In this document: one piece after another, positions 35,849 to 44,334 of the stretch | Numbering within the stretch: the first letter of the stretch is position 1 | Layout of the letters: each line of letters opens with the position of its first letter | Source: Mycobacterium sp. URHB0044 | GTDB taxonomy: Bacteria; Actinomycetota; Actinomycetes; Mycobacteriales; Mycobacteriaceae | Reading direction: 5' to 3' | DNA: 64,000 nucleotides | Assembly (NCBI RefSeq): GCF_000620625.1 | Contig: NZ_JIAW01000005.1 | Span: forward strand, 248,001 to 312,000 | Program-made: the position numbers and the translations under genes | The notes under the pieces: model-generated | Database searches by the model: none | What the model was told of the DNA's origin: nothing | What the model saw: the letters and a program-made list of their open reading frames with translations, nothing else

Positions 35849-36892
35849 ATGCCACGTCGCGGAGAACCGTTGCGCAAGCTCGGATTCCTCACCATCGGCC
35901 GCTTCGATGCGGACGATCCGAGACCGGGGCTCGAGGAGACGCTTCAGGTCATCGAGCGCGCGGAGGCGCTCGGCTACGACAGCGTCTGGCTGCGCTGCCG
36001 TCACCTGCAACCCGGCATCTCCTCGCCCGTGGCCATCATGGCGGCGGCCAGCCAGCGCACGTCGCGCATCGAACTCGGCACCGCCGTCATCCCGCTCGGT
36101 CTGGAGAATCCGTTCCGGTTGGCCGAAGACCTTGCCACCGTGGACATCCTGTCCGGCGGTCGCATCAATCCCGGTGTCTCCGTGGGCACGCCGATGCTCT
36201 ACGAGCACTACAAGGAATCGCTGTATCCCGACACGCATGCCGTCGAGGACTTCTCGAAGGACCGGGTGCTGCGCCTGCTGCGCGCGTTGCGCGGCGAGCC
36301 GGTCAGCGACTTCGAGGGCACCGTCGGCATCGAGCAATTCACCAATCGCATTCAGCCGCACTCCCCCGGGCTGGCCGACCGGCTCTGGTACGGCGGCGGC
36401 ATGACGTCCGCGACCTGGGCCGGGGAGCAGGGCATCAACTACCTGACCAGTTCGGTCGTCAGCACCGAAGGTACCGAATCGCGTGACTTCGCCACCATCC
36501 AGGGCCAGAACATCGAAGCCTTCCGCGCCGCCCACCCGCGGCCCGAAAAGGCCCGCGTGTCACAGGGTTTGGTCGTCATCCCCACCGACTCCGCGACCGA
36601 CGACCAGGCGCGCCGCTACCGCGAGTACGCGGCAAGCCGCTTCGAGCGCACCAAGTCCCCGCAAGGACCGCGCGGCATGCTGTTCTCCCCCGACTACGTC
36701 GGCACGTCCGACGAACTCGCCGACGTGCTCTATGACCATGCCGGCTTTCAGCGCGCCGACGAGGTCGCCTTCGCCTTGCCCTTCACCTTCGACGAGGACG
36801 ACTACCGACAGATCATCACGGATCTGGCCGAGAGGTTAGGGCCACGCCTGGGGTGGGAACCTGCCAGTCATGGAGTGCACGCCGGGGGTTGA
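35849..36892 (+). CDS. LLM-class flavin/F420-dependent oxidoreductase
   Basis: 347 aa luciferase-like barrel. Signs are EALGYDSVWLRCRH, ELGTAVIPLGLENPF and ATVDILSGGRINPGVSVG, and the late insert LWYGGGMTSATWAGEQG that positions the cofactor. Many mycobacterial members use F420, others FMN; sequence does not decide. It starts 20 bp after the palindromic element and ends three bases before the DUF72 gene, forming a two-gene unit. Confidence 0.9.
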   Translation: MPRRGEPLRKLGFLTIGRFDADDPRPGLEETLQVIERAEALGYDSVWLRCRHLQPGISSPVAIMAAASQRTSRIELGTAVIPLGLENPFRLAEDLATVDILSGGRINPGVSVGTPMLYEHYKESLYPDTHAVEDFSKDRVLRLLRALRGEPVSDFEGTVGIEQFTNRIQPHSPGLADRLWYGGGMTSATWAGEQGINYLTSSVVSTEGTESRDFATIQGQNIEAFRAAHPRPEKARVSQGLVVIPTDSATDDQARRYREYAASRFERTKSPQGPRGMLFSPDYVGTSDELADVLYDHAGFQRADEVAFALPFTFDEDDYRQIITDLAERLGPRLGWEPASHGVHAGG

Positions 36893-36895
36893 CCG

Positions 36896-37636
36896 GTGAC
36901 CGTCCGCATCGGGACGTCGGGCTGGTCCTACGACCATTGGAACTCGGTGCTGTATCCACCCGGCATGCCGGTCGCCAAGCGGCTCGCGCGCTACGTGCAG
37001 GAGTTCGACACTGTCGAGCTGAACGCCAGCTTCTATCGGTGGCCGAAGGACAGCACCTTCGAAGGTTGGCGGCAACGGCTCCCCGAAGGCTTCACCATGT
37101 CGATCAAGGCGCACCGCGGGCTGACGCACTTCCGGCGGCTGCAGACGCCCGAGCCGTGGGTCGAGCGGTTCGAGCGCTGTTGGCGTGCCCTCGGCGACCG
37201 CCGTGAGGCGCTCCTGGTTCAGCTGCACCCGGGCATGGCGCGCGACGACGACCGCCTGGACCACTTCCTCACCGTGATGCCGGACTGGATTCCGGTGGCG
37301 GTCGAGTTCCGGCACGCCTCCTGGGATCACCCCGACGTGTACGCGTTGCTCGAACGCCACGGCGCCGCGTACGTGGTGATGAGTGGCGCCCGGCTGCCGT
37401 GCGTCCTGCGTGCCACGTCGAAGTTGGTGTATGTCCGCATGCACGGTCCCGACGACCAGACGATGTACGCCGGCTCGTACTCCGACGACGACCTGCGGCA
37501 GTGGGCCGACCGCATCCACGCCTGGCGGGACGAGGGGCGCGACGTCCTGGTGTACTTCAACAACGATCTCGGTGGCCACGCCGTGCGCAACGCGTGGACG
37601 CTGAAGGAGATGGTGACGGGCACGCCTCGCACCTAG
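36896..37636 (+). CDS. DUF72 (YecE-like) protein
   Basis: 246 aa TIM-barrel-like protein. It starts VRIGTSGWSYDHW, the family hallmark, and continues FDTVELNASFYRWP, FTMSIKAHRGLTH, LLVQLHPGM, VAVEFRHASW and VYVRMHGPD, each a barrel strand with conserved polar ends. Enzymatic function is not established for the family. GTG 36896 is three bases after the LLM gene stop. Confidence 0.92.
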   Translation: MTVRIGTSGWSYDHWNSVLYPPGMPVAKRLARYVQEFDTVELNASFYRWPKDSTFEGWRQRLPEGFTMSIKAHRGLTHFRRLQTPEPWVERFERCWRALGDRREALLVQLHPGMARDDDRLDHFLTVMPDWIPVAVEFRHASWDHPDVYALLERHGAAYVVMSGARLPCVLRATSKLVYVRMHGPDDQTMYAGSYSDDDLRQWADRIHAWRDEGRDVLVYFNNDLGGHAVRNAWTLKEMVTGTPRT

Positions 37637-37639
37637 ACT
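37634..37639 (+). promoter_or_regulatory. -10 box (TAGACT), leaderless Ddn-like gene
   Basis: TAGACT overlaps the end of the DUF72 gene (its TAG stop) and is followed by six bases and ATG 37646, predicting a leaderless mRNA. Confidence 0.5.
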
Positions 37640-37645
37640 CCGGGC

Positions 37646-38032
37646 ATGGACGCCAAGGCCCTGAAACGCCGCATCGTGCACACCGCCCAGCGCCTCGCCG
37701 TCAACCCGGTCGGCCGCAAGCTCCCGGTCACCATGCTGGAGACCATCGGTCGCAAGAGCGGGCAACCCCGCCTCACCGCCATCGGCGGCCGCGTGGTCGA
37801 CAACCAGTTCTGGATGGTCGCCGAGCACGGCGAACACTCGCACTACGTCATGAACATCAAGGCCAATCCGCGGGTGCGGGTGCGGATCAACGGCGAATGG
37901 CGTGCCGGCACCGCCCATCTGCTGCCCGACGACGACCCGGCCGCACGGCTGCGGCAATTGCCCGGCATGAACAGTGCGCTGGTCAAGCTGATGGGCAGTG
38001 AACTCCTCACCGTCAGGGTGGATTTCGAATAG
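37646..38032 (+). CDS. F420H2-dependent quinone/nitro reductase family (Ddn-like)
   Basis: 128 aa split-barrel protein of the FDOR-A/Ddn family: LPVTMLETIGRKSGQPRLT (F420 phosphate-binding region with the R-K-S-G motif), FWMVAEHGEHSHYVMNIKANPRVRV and W-RAGTAHLL. Such enzymes use reduced deazaflavin to reduce quinones, and in M. tuberculosis activate nitroimidazoles. Length and motifs are normal. Leaderless promoter immediately upstream. Confidence 0.92.
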   Translation: MDAKALKRRIVHTAQRLAVNPVGRKLPVTMLETIGRKSGQPRLTAIGGRVVDNQFWMVAEHGEHSHYVMNIKANPRVRVRINGEWRAGTAHLLPDDDPAARLRQLPGMNSALVKLMGSELLTVRVDFE

Positions 38033-38055
38033 TTCTAGTGACTACGGTCGCTGAC

Positions 38056-38388
38056 ATGGCCTACGACGAGGATCTCGCCAACCGCATCAGGGCGCTACTG
38101 GGCACCGAGCCTGGTGTCGACGAGAAGCGCATGTTCGGCGGCCTCGCGTTCCTGATCAACGGCAACATGTCGGTGGCCGCGAGCGGCAAGGGCGGCCTCA
38201 TGGTTCGCGTGCCGCCCGACGAGACCGAGAAGCTGCTCAACGGTGAGCACGTCGCGCCGATGGTGATGGCGGGCCGAGAGACCCGCGGGTGGCTACGAGT
38301 GTCCGACGATGGAGTGCGCACCAAGCGCCAACTTCAGGCCTGGGTGACCCGCGGCGTTGACTACGCCAAGAGCCTGCCGCCCAAGTAG
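38056..38388 (+). CDS. TfoX N-terminal domain protein
   Basis: 110 aa. It has VDEKRMFGGLAFLINGNMSVAASG and GGLMVRV, the TfoX_N core, ending with WVTRGVDYAKSLPPK. In proteobacteria TfoX tunes competence, but single-domain actinobacterial versions have no known role. ATG 38056 is preferred; an in-frame GTG at 38038 would add six residues. Neither has a good ribosome site. It is one of a run of small plus-strand genes. Confidence 0.88.
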   Translation: MAYDEDLANRIRALLGTEPGVDEKRMFGGLAFLINGNMSVAASGKGGLMVRVPPDETEKLLNGEHVAPMVMAGRETRGWLRVSDDGVRTKRQLQAWVTRGVDYAKSLPPK

Positions 38389-38429
38389 GCGGCGTTTGTC
38401 GGAGCCGCAGGAGGGTATGCGCTCCGGTG

Positions 38430-39074
38430 ATGGGTGAGACCGAGAATCTGGTTCGTCGCCTGATCGACGAGGCGGGCGAAACCTACGCCGAGGAGGCCGG
38501 CATCCGGCTGAAGGACCAGCCGATGCCGCTGTTTCAGCTGCTGGTCCTGGCCATGCTCGCCAGTAAACCCATCGACGCGGGCATCGCCACCAAGGCCGCC
38601 CGCGAACTGTTCGCCACCGGCCTGCGCACGCCACGCGCCGTCATCGACGGTGATCGGCAGACCGCCATCAAGGCATTCGGTCGCGCCGGATACGCCAGGT
38701 ACGACGAGAGTTCGGCGACGCGGCTGTGTGACATGGCCATGCTCGTCCGCGACGAATACGGGGGCGATCTGCGGCATCTCGCCGCGGACTGCAAGGAGGA
38801 TCGCGATGCTGCCGTCGCGGCGCTACAGCAGTTCAAGGGCATCGGACAGACCGGTGCGGACATCTTCATGCGCGAGGTTCAGGACGTGTGGTCCTGGGTC
38901 CGGCCCTACTTCGACGACCGCGCCCTGACTGCTGCGCGCGAGCTGGGTCTGCCCGCCGAGCCCGAACGACTCGAGGAGCTGGCACCGCGTCGCACCGCGC
39001 AGTTGGCCGCGGCGTTGGTGCGGGTGTCGTTGGACTCCGAGCTCCGCGACCGGGTGACGTCACCAAAGGAGTAG
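38430..39074 (+). CDS. HhH-GPD endonuclease III-like protein (Rv1870c type)
   Basis: 214 aa helical protein. LQQFKGIGQTGADIFMREVQ is the helix-hairpin-helix of base-excision glycosylases, and FQLLVLAMLASKPIDAGIATKAARELF matches the start of the fold. There is no C-terminal four-Cys cluster, and the catalytic Lys after the hairpin is not evident, so activity is uncertain. ATG 38430 follows an in-frame GTG directly. It is next to the ferredoxin reductase gene as in M. tuberculosis Rv1870c-Rv1869c (from memory). Confidence 0.82.
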   Translation: MGETENLVRRLIDEAGETYAEEAGIRLKDQPMPLFQLLVLAMLASKPIDAGIATKAARELFATGLRTPRAVIDGDRQTAIKAFGRAGYARYDESSATRLCDMAMLVRDEYGGDLRHLAADCKEDRDAAVAALQQFKGIGQTGADIFMREVQDVWSWVRPYFDDRALTAARELGLPAEPERLEELAPRRTAQLAAALVRVSLDSELRDRVTSPKE

Positions 39075-39076
39075 AG

Positions 39077-40303
39077 ATGCCGACACCAACCACGTTCGTC
39101 ATCATCGGCGGCGGCCTGGCGGGCGCCAAGGCTGCAGAAGCGCTGCGGGACAAGGGCTTCGACGGCCAGATTGTGCTCTTCGGCGCAGAGGACCATCTAC
39201 CGTACGAACGTCCACCGCTGTCCAAGGAGTACCTCGCGGGCAAGAAGGCGCTCGACGACTTCACCGTCGACCCCGCCGACTGGTACCGCGAGCACGACGT
39301 CGAGTTGCGCCTCGGCACCGAGGTGACCGCACTCGACCTTGCGTCGCACTCGGTCGCCTGCGACGACGACCACCAGCGTTACGACAAGTTGCTGCTGGCA
39401 ACCGGTTCCAGCCCTCGCAAGCCGCCCATCCCCGGAGCTGACGCGGCAGGCGTGCACTATCTGCGCACCGTCGACGACGCGTCCAAACTCCTTGCCGCAC
39501 TGACGAAGGGCGGCACGTTGGCCGTCGTCGGCGCGGGCTGGATCGGACTGGAGGTCGCGGCGAACGCCCGCCAACGCGGCGTCGACGTCACCGTGGTGGA
39601 GACCGCAGAACTACCTCTGCTGGGCGCGCTGGGCCGGGAGGCGGCCGAGGTGTTCGCCGCGTTGCACCGCGAGCACGGCGTCGACCTGCGGTTGAGCACG
39701 TCGGTCCAGGCCATCACCGTCGACGGCGGACATGCCACAGGGCTTCGGCTTGGTGACGGCTCCACGATCGACGCGGATGGCGTGCTCGTCGCCGTCGGCG
39801 CCAAACCCAACATCGAGCTGGCAGAGACCGCAGGTCTGCAGACCGGCGACGGTGGGGTGCTCGTCGACGCCGCACTGAAGACGAGTGACGACGACGTCTA
39901 TGCCGTCGGTGACATCGCCGCCGCCGAGCACCCGCTGTTCGGCGTCCGCGTCCGCACCGAGCACTGGGCCAATGCGCTCAAACAACCCGCGGTGGCTGCG
40001 GCGAGCATGCTGGGCGAGCCCGGTCGGTACGACGAGCTGCCGTACTTCTTCACCGACCAGTACGACCTCGGCATGGAATACGTCGGCCACGCACCAGATT
40101 ACGACCGAGCAGTCTTCCGAGGCGACGTCGACAAGCGGGAGTTCACGGTGTTGTGGCTCGACGGCGACAGCAGAGTCCTGGCCGGCATGAACGTCAACGT
40201 GTGGGAGGGCCTCGACGACATCAAGGACCTGATCCGCTCGCGCGCACCGGTCGACGCCGACCGGCTGGCGGACGCCAACGTCGCGCTGGCCGACACCCGC
40301 TAG
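39077..40303 (+). CDS. Ferredoxin/rubredoxin reductase (FAD, Rv1869c type)
   Basis: 408 aa. Two Rossmann motifs, FVIIGGGLAGAKAAEAL for FAD and TLAVVGAGWIGLEVAANA for NAD(P), the YERPPLSKEYL redox-site region and DVYAVGDIA near the FAD ribityl site define BphA4/PdR-type ferredoxin reductases. It passes electrons from NAD(P)H to a ferredoxin serving P450s or oxygenases. AAAGGA six bases before ATG 39077 supports the start. A P450 is encoded 35 kb away; no ferredoxin is adjacent. Confidence 0.93.
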   Translation: MPTPTTFVIIGGGLAGAKAAEALRDKGFDGQIVLFGAEDHLPYERPPLSKEYLAGKKALDDFTVDPADWYREHDVELRLGTEVTALDLASHSVACDDDHQRYDKLLLATGSSPRKPPIPGADAAGVHYLRTVDDASKLLAALTKGGTLAVVGAGWIGLEVAANARQRGVDVTVVETAELPLLGALGREAAEVFAALHREHGVDLRLSTSVQAITVDGGHATGLRLGDGSTIDADGVLVAVGAKPNIELAETAGLQTGDGGVLVDAALKTSDDDVYAVGDIAAAEHPLFGVRVRTEHWANALKQPAVAAASMLGEPGRYDELPYFFTDQYDLGMEYVGHAPDYDRAVFRGDVDKREFTVLWLDGDSRVLAGMNVNVWEGLDDIKDLIRSRAPVDADRLADANVALADTR

Positions 40304-40317
40304 AGCGGTCTGACGAA

Positions 40318-40323
40318 TACGAT
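40318..40323 (+). promoter_or_regulatory. -10 box (TACGAT), leaderless tautomerase gene
   Basis: TACGAT is followed by six bases and GTG 40330; no ribosome site is present. Confidence 0.5.
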
Positions 40324-40329
40324 AGTGCT

Positions 40330-40731
40330 GTGCCACTTTTCACCGTCACAATGCGCTCCGGGAGGACCGCGAGGGAAAAGGACGCAATATCCGCGGCGAT
40401 TCATGACGCAAGCGTGAGCGTTGGCTATCCCGCGGACGATCACTTCCAAAGGTTCATCTCCTTGGAACAAGCTGACTTTCGCGTCAGCCCTCGCTATCCC
40501 GATCTGCAGAAGCCTCGCAGCGAGAACGTCCTGATGATCGAGGCCGTGCTCTCGTCCGGGACGGCCGAAGACAGGAAGCGCGCGCTTCTCTCTGCGATCG
40601 TGACTCGCCTGCAGGCGGCTGGAACGGACCCGAACGACGTCATGGTCTTCTTCGGCGAAATCGACCGTGCCAGTAGTTCCTTTGGTGGCGGCCGCCCCGC
40701 CCCGCCCGTGACGACATTCGACGTTCAGTAG
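40330..40731 (+). CDS. Tautomerase-family protein
   Basis: 133 aa. Processed N-terminus would be Pro (PLFTVTMRSGRTAREKDAIS), the catalytic base of the 4-oxalocrotonate tautomerase superfamily. HFQRFISLEQADF and NDVMVFFGEIDRASSSFGGG fit the Tautomerase_2 subgroup. Codon third positions are less GC-rich than in neighbours, hinting at later arrival. Its last seven bases overlap the convergent aldo-keto reductase gene, an arrangement that links the pair in space. Confidence 0.88.
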   Translation: MPLFTVTMRSGRTAREKDAISAAIHDASVSVGYPADDHFQRFISLEQADFRVSPRYPDLQKPRSENVLMIEAVLSSGTAEDRKRALLSAIVTRLQAAGTDPNDVMVFFGEIDRASSSFGGGRPAPPVTTFDVQ

Positions 40732-41807
40732 CGGGCCGCATTGGCGTGCAACAACGGCGATACGGTCGAAGGGATTCCGTCCACCGTGGCCCCGGCGAAC
40801 TGGAGCGATCGCGACAGCATCCGGTTGTTCCCTGCCGGGAAGTTCAACGAAGGCGCCGACACCTCGTCGAGCGTGGCTCGTTGGGTGTCGGTGAGCGTCA
40901 CGTCCAGGGCGGCCAGATTGGCCTGCAGTTGGTCCAAGCGGCGAGCGCCGAGCAGGGTTGAGGTGATCCCTGGGCGGCCCTGTATCCACGCCAGGGCCAC
41001 CGCGGCAGAACTGGCGCCTACCTCACGCGCAACCTCGTTGAGAGTGTCGATCACGGCGTAGTCGGCCTTGCTTGGCGCGCCGACCAGTTGGGCGCGGGTG
41101 GTGTCCACAGCACCGGTCGTGCTGCTGGAGTACTTGCCCGACAGGAACCCGCTCCGCAGCGGACCCCACGGCATCACTCCCATGCCCATCGCCTGGGCCA
41201 TGGGTATCAACTCTCCTTCCGAGGTCCGTTCGAGCAGGTTGTACTCGAGCTGCAGCGCGATGACGGGAGCCCAGCCCCGTGCGCGTGCGATGGTGGCCGC
41301 CTGCGCCGTCGCCCATGCGGGGACGTCGGAGAAACCGACGTAGCGGATCTTGCCGTCCCTGACCAGATCGTCCAGCGTGCGGAGTGTCTCCTCCACCGGG
41401 GTGGTCGGATCGAAGTTGTGCATCCAGTAGATGTCGACGTAGTCGGTGCGCAACCGGCGCAATGAGTCGTGCAGCTGTTGCACGATCGCCTTACGGCCCG
41501 GTCCTCCCCCGTTCGGGTCGTTCTCGAAGAGGTTGCCGAAGAACTTCGTGCCGATGACGACCCGGTCGCGTAGCGCGGACTGGCCGCCGAAGTAGTCGCC
41601 GACGATCGCCTCGGCATGGCCGTTGGTGTAGATGTTGGCCGTATCAATGGAGTTGCCGCCCTGGTCGAGGTAAGCCGCCAGTATCGACTTGGAGTCCGCC
41701 GGGCTGCTACCCCAGCCGTGATCCTCACCGAAGGTCATGGTGCCGAGGGTGAACGGACTGATCCGCAATCCCGAGCGGCCGAGTGTGGCATAGGAATTCA
41801 GCGACAT
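40725..41807 (-). CDS. Aldo-keto reductase
   Basis: 360 aa TIM barrel NADPH reductase. D-T-A-N-I-Y (SIDTANIYTNGHAE) supplies the catalytic Asp and Tyr, VVIGTKFFG the Lys and YWMHNFDP the His-containing strand. QLEYNLLERTSEGELIPMA and GARRLDQLQANLAAL bind cofactor. The length is that of AKR class 11/13-like proteins. It is divergently placed from an AraC regulator with a palindrome in between, a common regulator-target pair. Confidence 0.92.
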   Translation of the reverse strand: MSLNSYATLGRSGLRISPFTLGTMTFGEDHGWGSSPADSKSILAAYLDQGGNSIDTANIYTNGHAEAIVGDYFGGQSALRDRVVIGTKFFGNLFENDPNGGGPGRKAIVQQLHDSLRRLRTDYVDIYWMHNFDPTTPVEETLRTLDDLVRDGKIRYVGFSDVPAWATAQAATIARARGWAPVIALQLEYNLLERTSEGELIPMAQAMGMGVMPWGPLRSGFLSGKYSSSTTGAVDTTRAQLVGAPSKADYAVIDTLNEVAREVGASSAAVALAWIQGRPGITSTLLGARRLDQLQANLAALDVTLTDTQRATLDEVSAPSLNFPAGNNRMLSRSLQFAGATVDGIPSTVSPLLHANAARY

Positions 41808-41915
41808 GATGGGTCCTCAACTTTCAAGTCATCGGGCCGGCGGGGCACGCCGTGTGGCATCTCGAAGTCAACTCCCTCGTGCCGCGCTGGCCTAGACCGA
41901 TGTGCGCAGATCATT

Positions 41916-41947
41916 GCACGATCCGCTCAACTTTGTTCGAATCGTGC
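41916..41947. promoter_or_regulatory. AraC operator candidate (GCACGAT-N18-ATCGTGC)
   Basis: Perfect 7-bp arms separated by 18 bases lie in the 175-bp gap between the divergent aldo-keto reductase and AraC genes, in position to control both. Confidence 0.5.
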
Positions 41948-41982
41948 GCCGCAGTGGCAGGTGCGCGTGCTTCACTGGACCG

Positions 41983-42870
41983 GTGGATCACCTGGGCGAA
42001 CTGCGTGCTCGTATCGCGCGTCTTGCCGCAACGGGCAACGGGCCGGTGTGCATCGAGGGAATCACGGTCTTGTCGACCGAGCATCCGACCGAACCACTGG
42101 ACTCGATCAACGAGCCGGTGTTCGCCCTCGTCGCCCAAGGGGCGAAGCGGATTGTCGTCGGCGAGCACGTCTTTGACTTCCGTGCGGGCCAATATGTCAC
42201 CGTCACCGTTGATCTGCCGGTGACGTCGCAAATTACGCAGGCCTCTCGTACCGAGCCGTACCTCGTGTTCGGGCTGCCACTCGAACCCGCCGTCATCACC
42301 GCACTGCTCGTGGAAGCCGGTCCCGGTCTCGCCCGCCCGCGCACTGGACCCGCCATCGCAGTCAGTGACGCCGACGACGATCTGATCGACGCGGTCGTCC
42401 GGCTCCTCCGCCTCATCGACGAGCCACGCGATTTCGCCATATTGGCGCCCGGTGTGCGCCGTGAAATTCACTGGCGCCTGCTCAACGGTCCCCAGGCGTC
42501 ACTCGTCAGAGAAATCGGGCTGGTTCAGAGCCCGCTCGCCGTCGTCACTCACGCGATCGAATGGCTCAAAGCGCATTTCGACGAGGTGATACGCATCGAC
42601 GAGCTCGCAAAGGACGTCGGCGTGAGCGTCTCTTCACTCAACCGGCATTTCCGCGCAACGACCGCAATGAGCCCGCTGCAGTATCAAAAACAACTCCGAC
42701 TCCAACGGGCACGCATCGAACTGATGACCTCGTCGCAGGACGTCGCCGCCGTCGGCCACTCCGTCGGCTATGACAGCCCGTCGCAGTTCAGCCGCGAATA
42801 CCGGCGTATGTTCGGCGTTCCGCCGGGGCAGGACGCGATGCGTCGGCAGAACGGAGCAGACATCCGTTAG
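41983..42870 (+). CDS. AraC-family regulator (AraC_N type)
   Basis: 295 aa. The N-terminal domain (VDHLGELRARIARLA ... EPVFALVAQGAKRIVVGEHVFDFRAGQYVTV) is the AraC_N cupin-like sensor. The C-terminal double helix-turn-helix is IRIDELAKDVGVSVSSLNRHF and VAAVGHSVGYDSPSQFSREYRRMFG. GTG 41983 is chosen because family proteins begin about here and because longer versions (from GTG 41902) would place a palindromic operator inside the gene. Regulators of this subgroup commonly sit beside an aldo-keto reductase gene, as here. Confidence 0.9.
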   Translation: MDHLGELRARIARLAATGNGPVCIEGITVLSTEHPTEPLDSINEPVFALVAQGAKRIVVGEHVFDFRAGQYVTVTVDLPVTSQITQASRTEPYLVFGLPLEPAVITALLVEAGPGLARPRTGPAIAVSDADDDLIDAVVRLLRLIDEPRDFAILAPGVRREIHWRLLNGPQASLVREIGLVQSPLAVVTHAIEWLKAHFDEVIRIDELAKDVGVSVSSLNRHFRATTAMSPLQYQKQLRLQRARIELMTSSQDVAAVGHSVGYDSPSQFSREYRRMFGVPPGQDAMRRQNGADIR

Positions 42871-42886
42871 CCGCGGCCGCTAGCGG

Positions 42887-44263
42887 TCACGCGGGCGCGG
42901 GCACCGGTTCCAGTGGCTCACTTTCGATGTCGTCGTCATACAGCGGCTGCACGGGATCACCGCGCAACACCCTGCTCATCCGATCCGAGTCCAGTTGGCC
43001 CTCCCAGCGGGCCACCACCATGGTGGCCACGCAGTTGCCGAGCAGGTTCACCGACACGCGCATGGAATCCATGATCCGGTCGGCACCGAGCAGCAGTGCA
43101 ACCGCGGCCACCGGGATGGCCCCGTGACCGATGGCGGCCACCGTCGCCGACAGCGCCAGGAACGACGACCCCGGCACGCCTGCCATGCCCTTCGACGTCA
43201 GCATGAGCACCAGGACGGCCGTAATCTGTTCCCCCAGAGAGAGATCGACGCCGAGCGCCTGCGCAAGGAACAGCACGCAGATCGACAGGTACAGCGTCGC
43301 CCCGTCCAGGTTGAACGAATAGCCGGTCGGCACCACCAAACCCGTTGTGGTGCGCGAACATCCGGCGTGCATCAACTTGACCATGATGCGGGGCAGCACC
43401 ACCTCGGTGGATGCCGTGCCGAGTGCCAGGAACAGCTCGTCCTTGATGTAGACCACGAACCGCCACAGATTGACTCCGGCGAGGAACCAGGCGATCGCCG
43501 ACAGGACCAGGATGAACAGCGCCGCCCCGAGGTAGCAGGCGCCGATCAGCTTGGCGTAGCTGCCCAGCGAGCCGATCCCGTACTGACCGATGATGTAGGC
43601 CATCGCGCCGAACGCCGCGAGCGGGGCGAGCCGCATGATCCAGCCGATGATGGTGAAGAACAATTCGCTCAGGTGCTCGATGAACTCGAAGATCACGGGC
43701 GGGCCGTGCTCGCCGAACTTCGCCAGCGCCAGACCGAACAGGACGGCGAAGAACAACACCTGCAGCAGCATGTTCTCGGCGAACGCGGAGATCACCGACG
43801 TCGGGATGATGTTGAGCAGGAACTCCACGGTGTGCGGCAGTTCGCCGTCGCCCGTCTTCTTCGCGACCGCGTCGGCTCCGGTGGCCAGCGTTTCCGCGTC
43901 GATGTTGAAGCCGGCGCCCGGCTTGACGACGTTGCCGATCAGCAGCCCGAACAGCAGCGCGAACGTGGTGACGACCTCGAAGTAGATCAACGCCTTCACA
44001 CCGATCCGGCCGACCGACTTGAGGTCGCCGACGTGGGCGATGCCGACCACGACGGTGCAGAAGATGATCGGCGCGATGAGCATCTTGATGAGCTTGATGA
44101 AACCGTCGGCCAGCGGCTTGAGGTCGGCCCCGAAGGCGGGCCACAGCCACCCGACCAGGATGCCCGCGACGATCGCGACCAGCAGTTGGGCGAACAGCGA
44201 GGTGTACCAACGCCCCCTACGCGTCGGCGCCTCGGGTTTCGTCTCGAGTGGTGTGTCCGTCAT
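42887..44263 (-). CDS. C4-dicarboxylate/glutamate symporter, DctA/GltP type
   Basis: 458 aa DAACS-family sodium or proton symporter with eight helices and two hairpin loops. Motifs: IKLIKMLIAPIIFCTVVVGI, the serine-rich HP1 region (LGTASTEVVLPRIM), TM7 PTGYSFNLDGATLY and the HP2 region MLTSKGMAGVPGSSFL, which place it near DctA (dicarboxylates). ATG 44263 is taken; an in-frame GTG at 44272 adds three residues. The gene meets the AraC gene tail to tail with 16 bp between. Confidence 0.92.
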   Translation of the reverse strand: MTDTPLETKPEAPTRRGRWYTSLFAQLLVAIVAGILVGWLWPAFGADLKPLADGFIKLIKMLIAPIIFCTVVVGIAHVGDLKSVGRIGVKALIYFEVVTTFALLFGLLIGNVVKPGAGFNIDAETLATGADAVAKKTGDGELPHTVEFLLNIIPTSVISAFAENMLLQVLFFAVLFGLALAKFGEHGPPVIFEFIEHLSELFFTIIGWIMRLAPLAAFGAMAYIIGQYGIGSLGSYAKLIGACYLGAALFILVLSAIAWFLAGVNLWRFVVYIKDELFLALGTASTEVVLPRIMVKLMHAGCSRTTTGLVVPTGYSFNLDGATLYLSICVLFLAQALGVDLSLGEQITAVLVLMLTSKGMAGVPGSSFLALSATVAAIGHGAIPVAAVALLLGADRIMDSMRVSVNLLGNCVATMVVARWEGQLDSDRMSRVLRGDPVQPLYDDDIESEPLEPVPAPA

Positions 44264-44334
44264 CGACAACACGTAAGCGACATCGTGTGTCGAAACCGTG
44301 AGCGGCAGGTAACCACCGCGCTACGACGGCGGAG

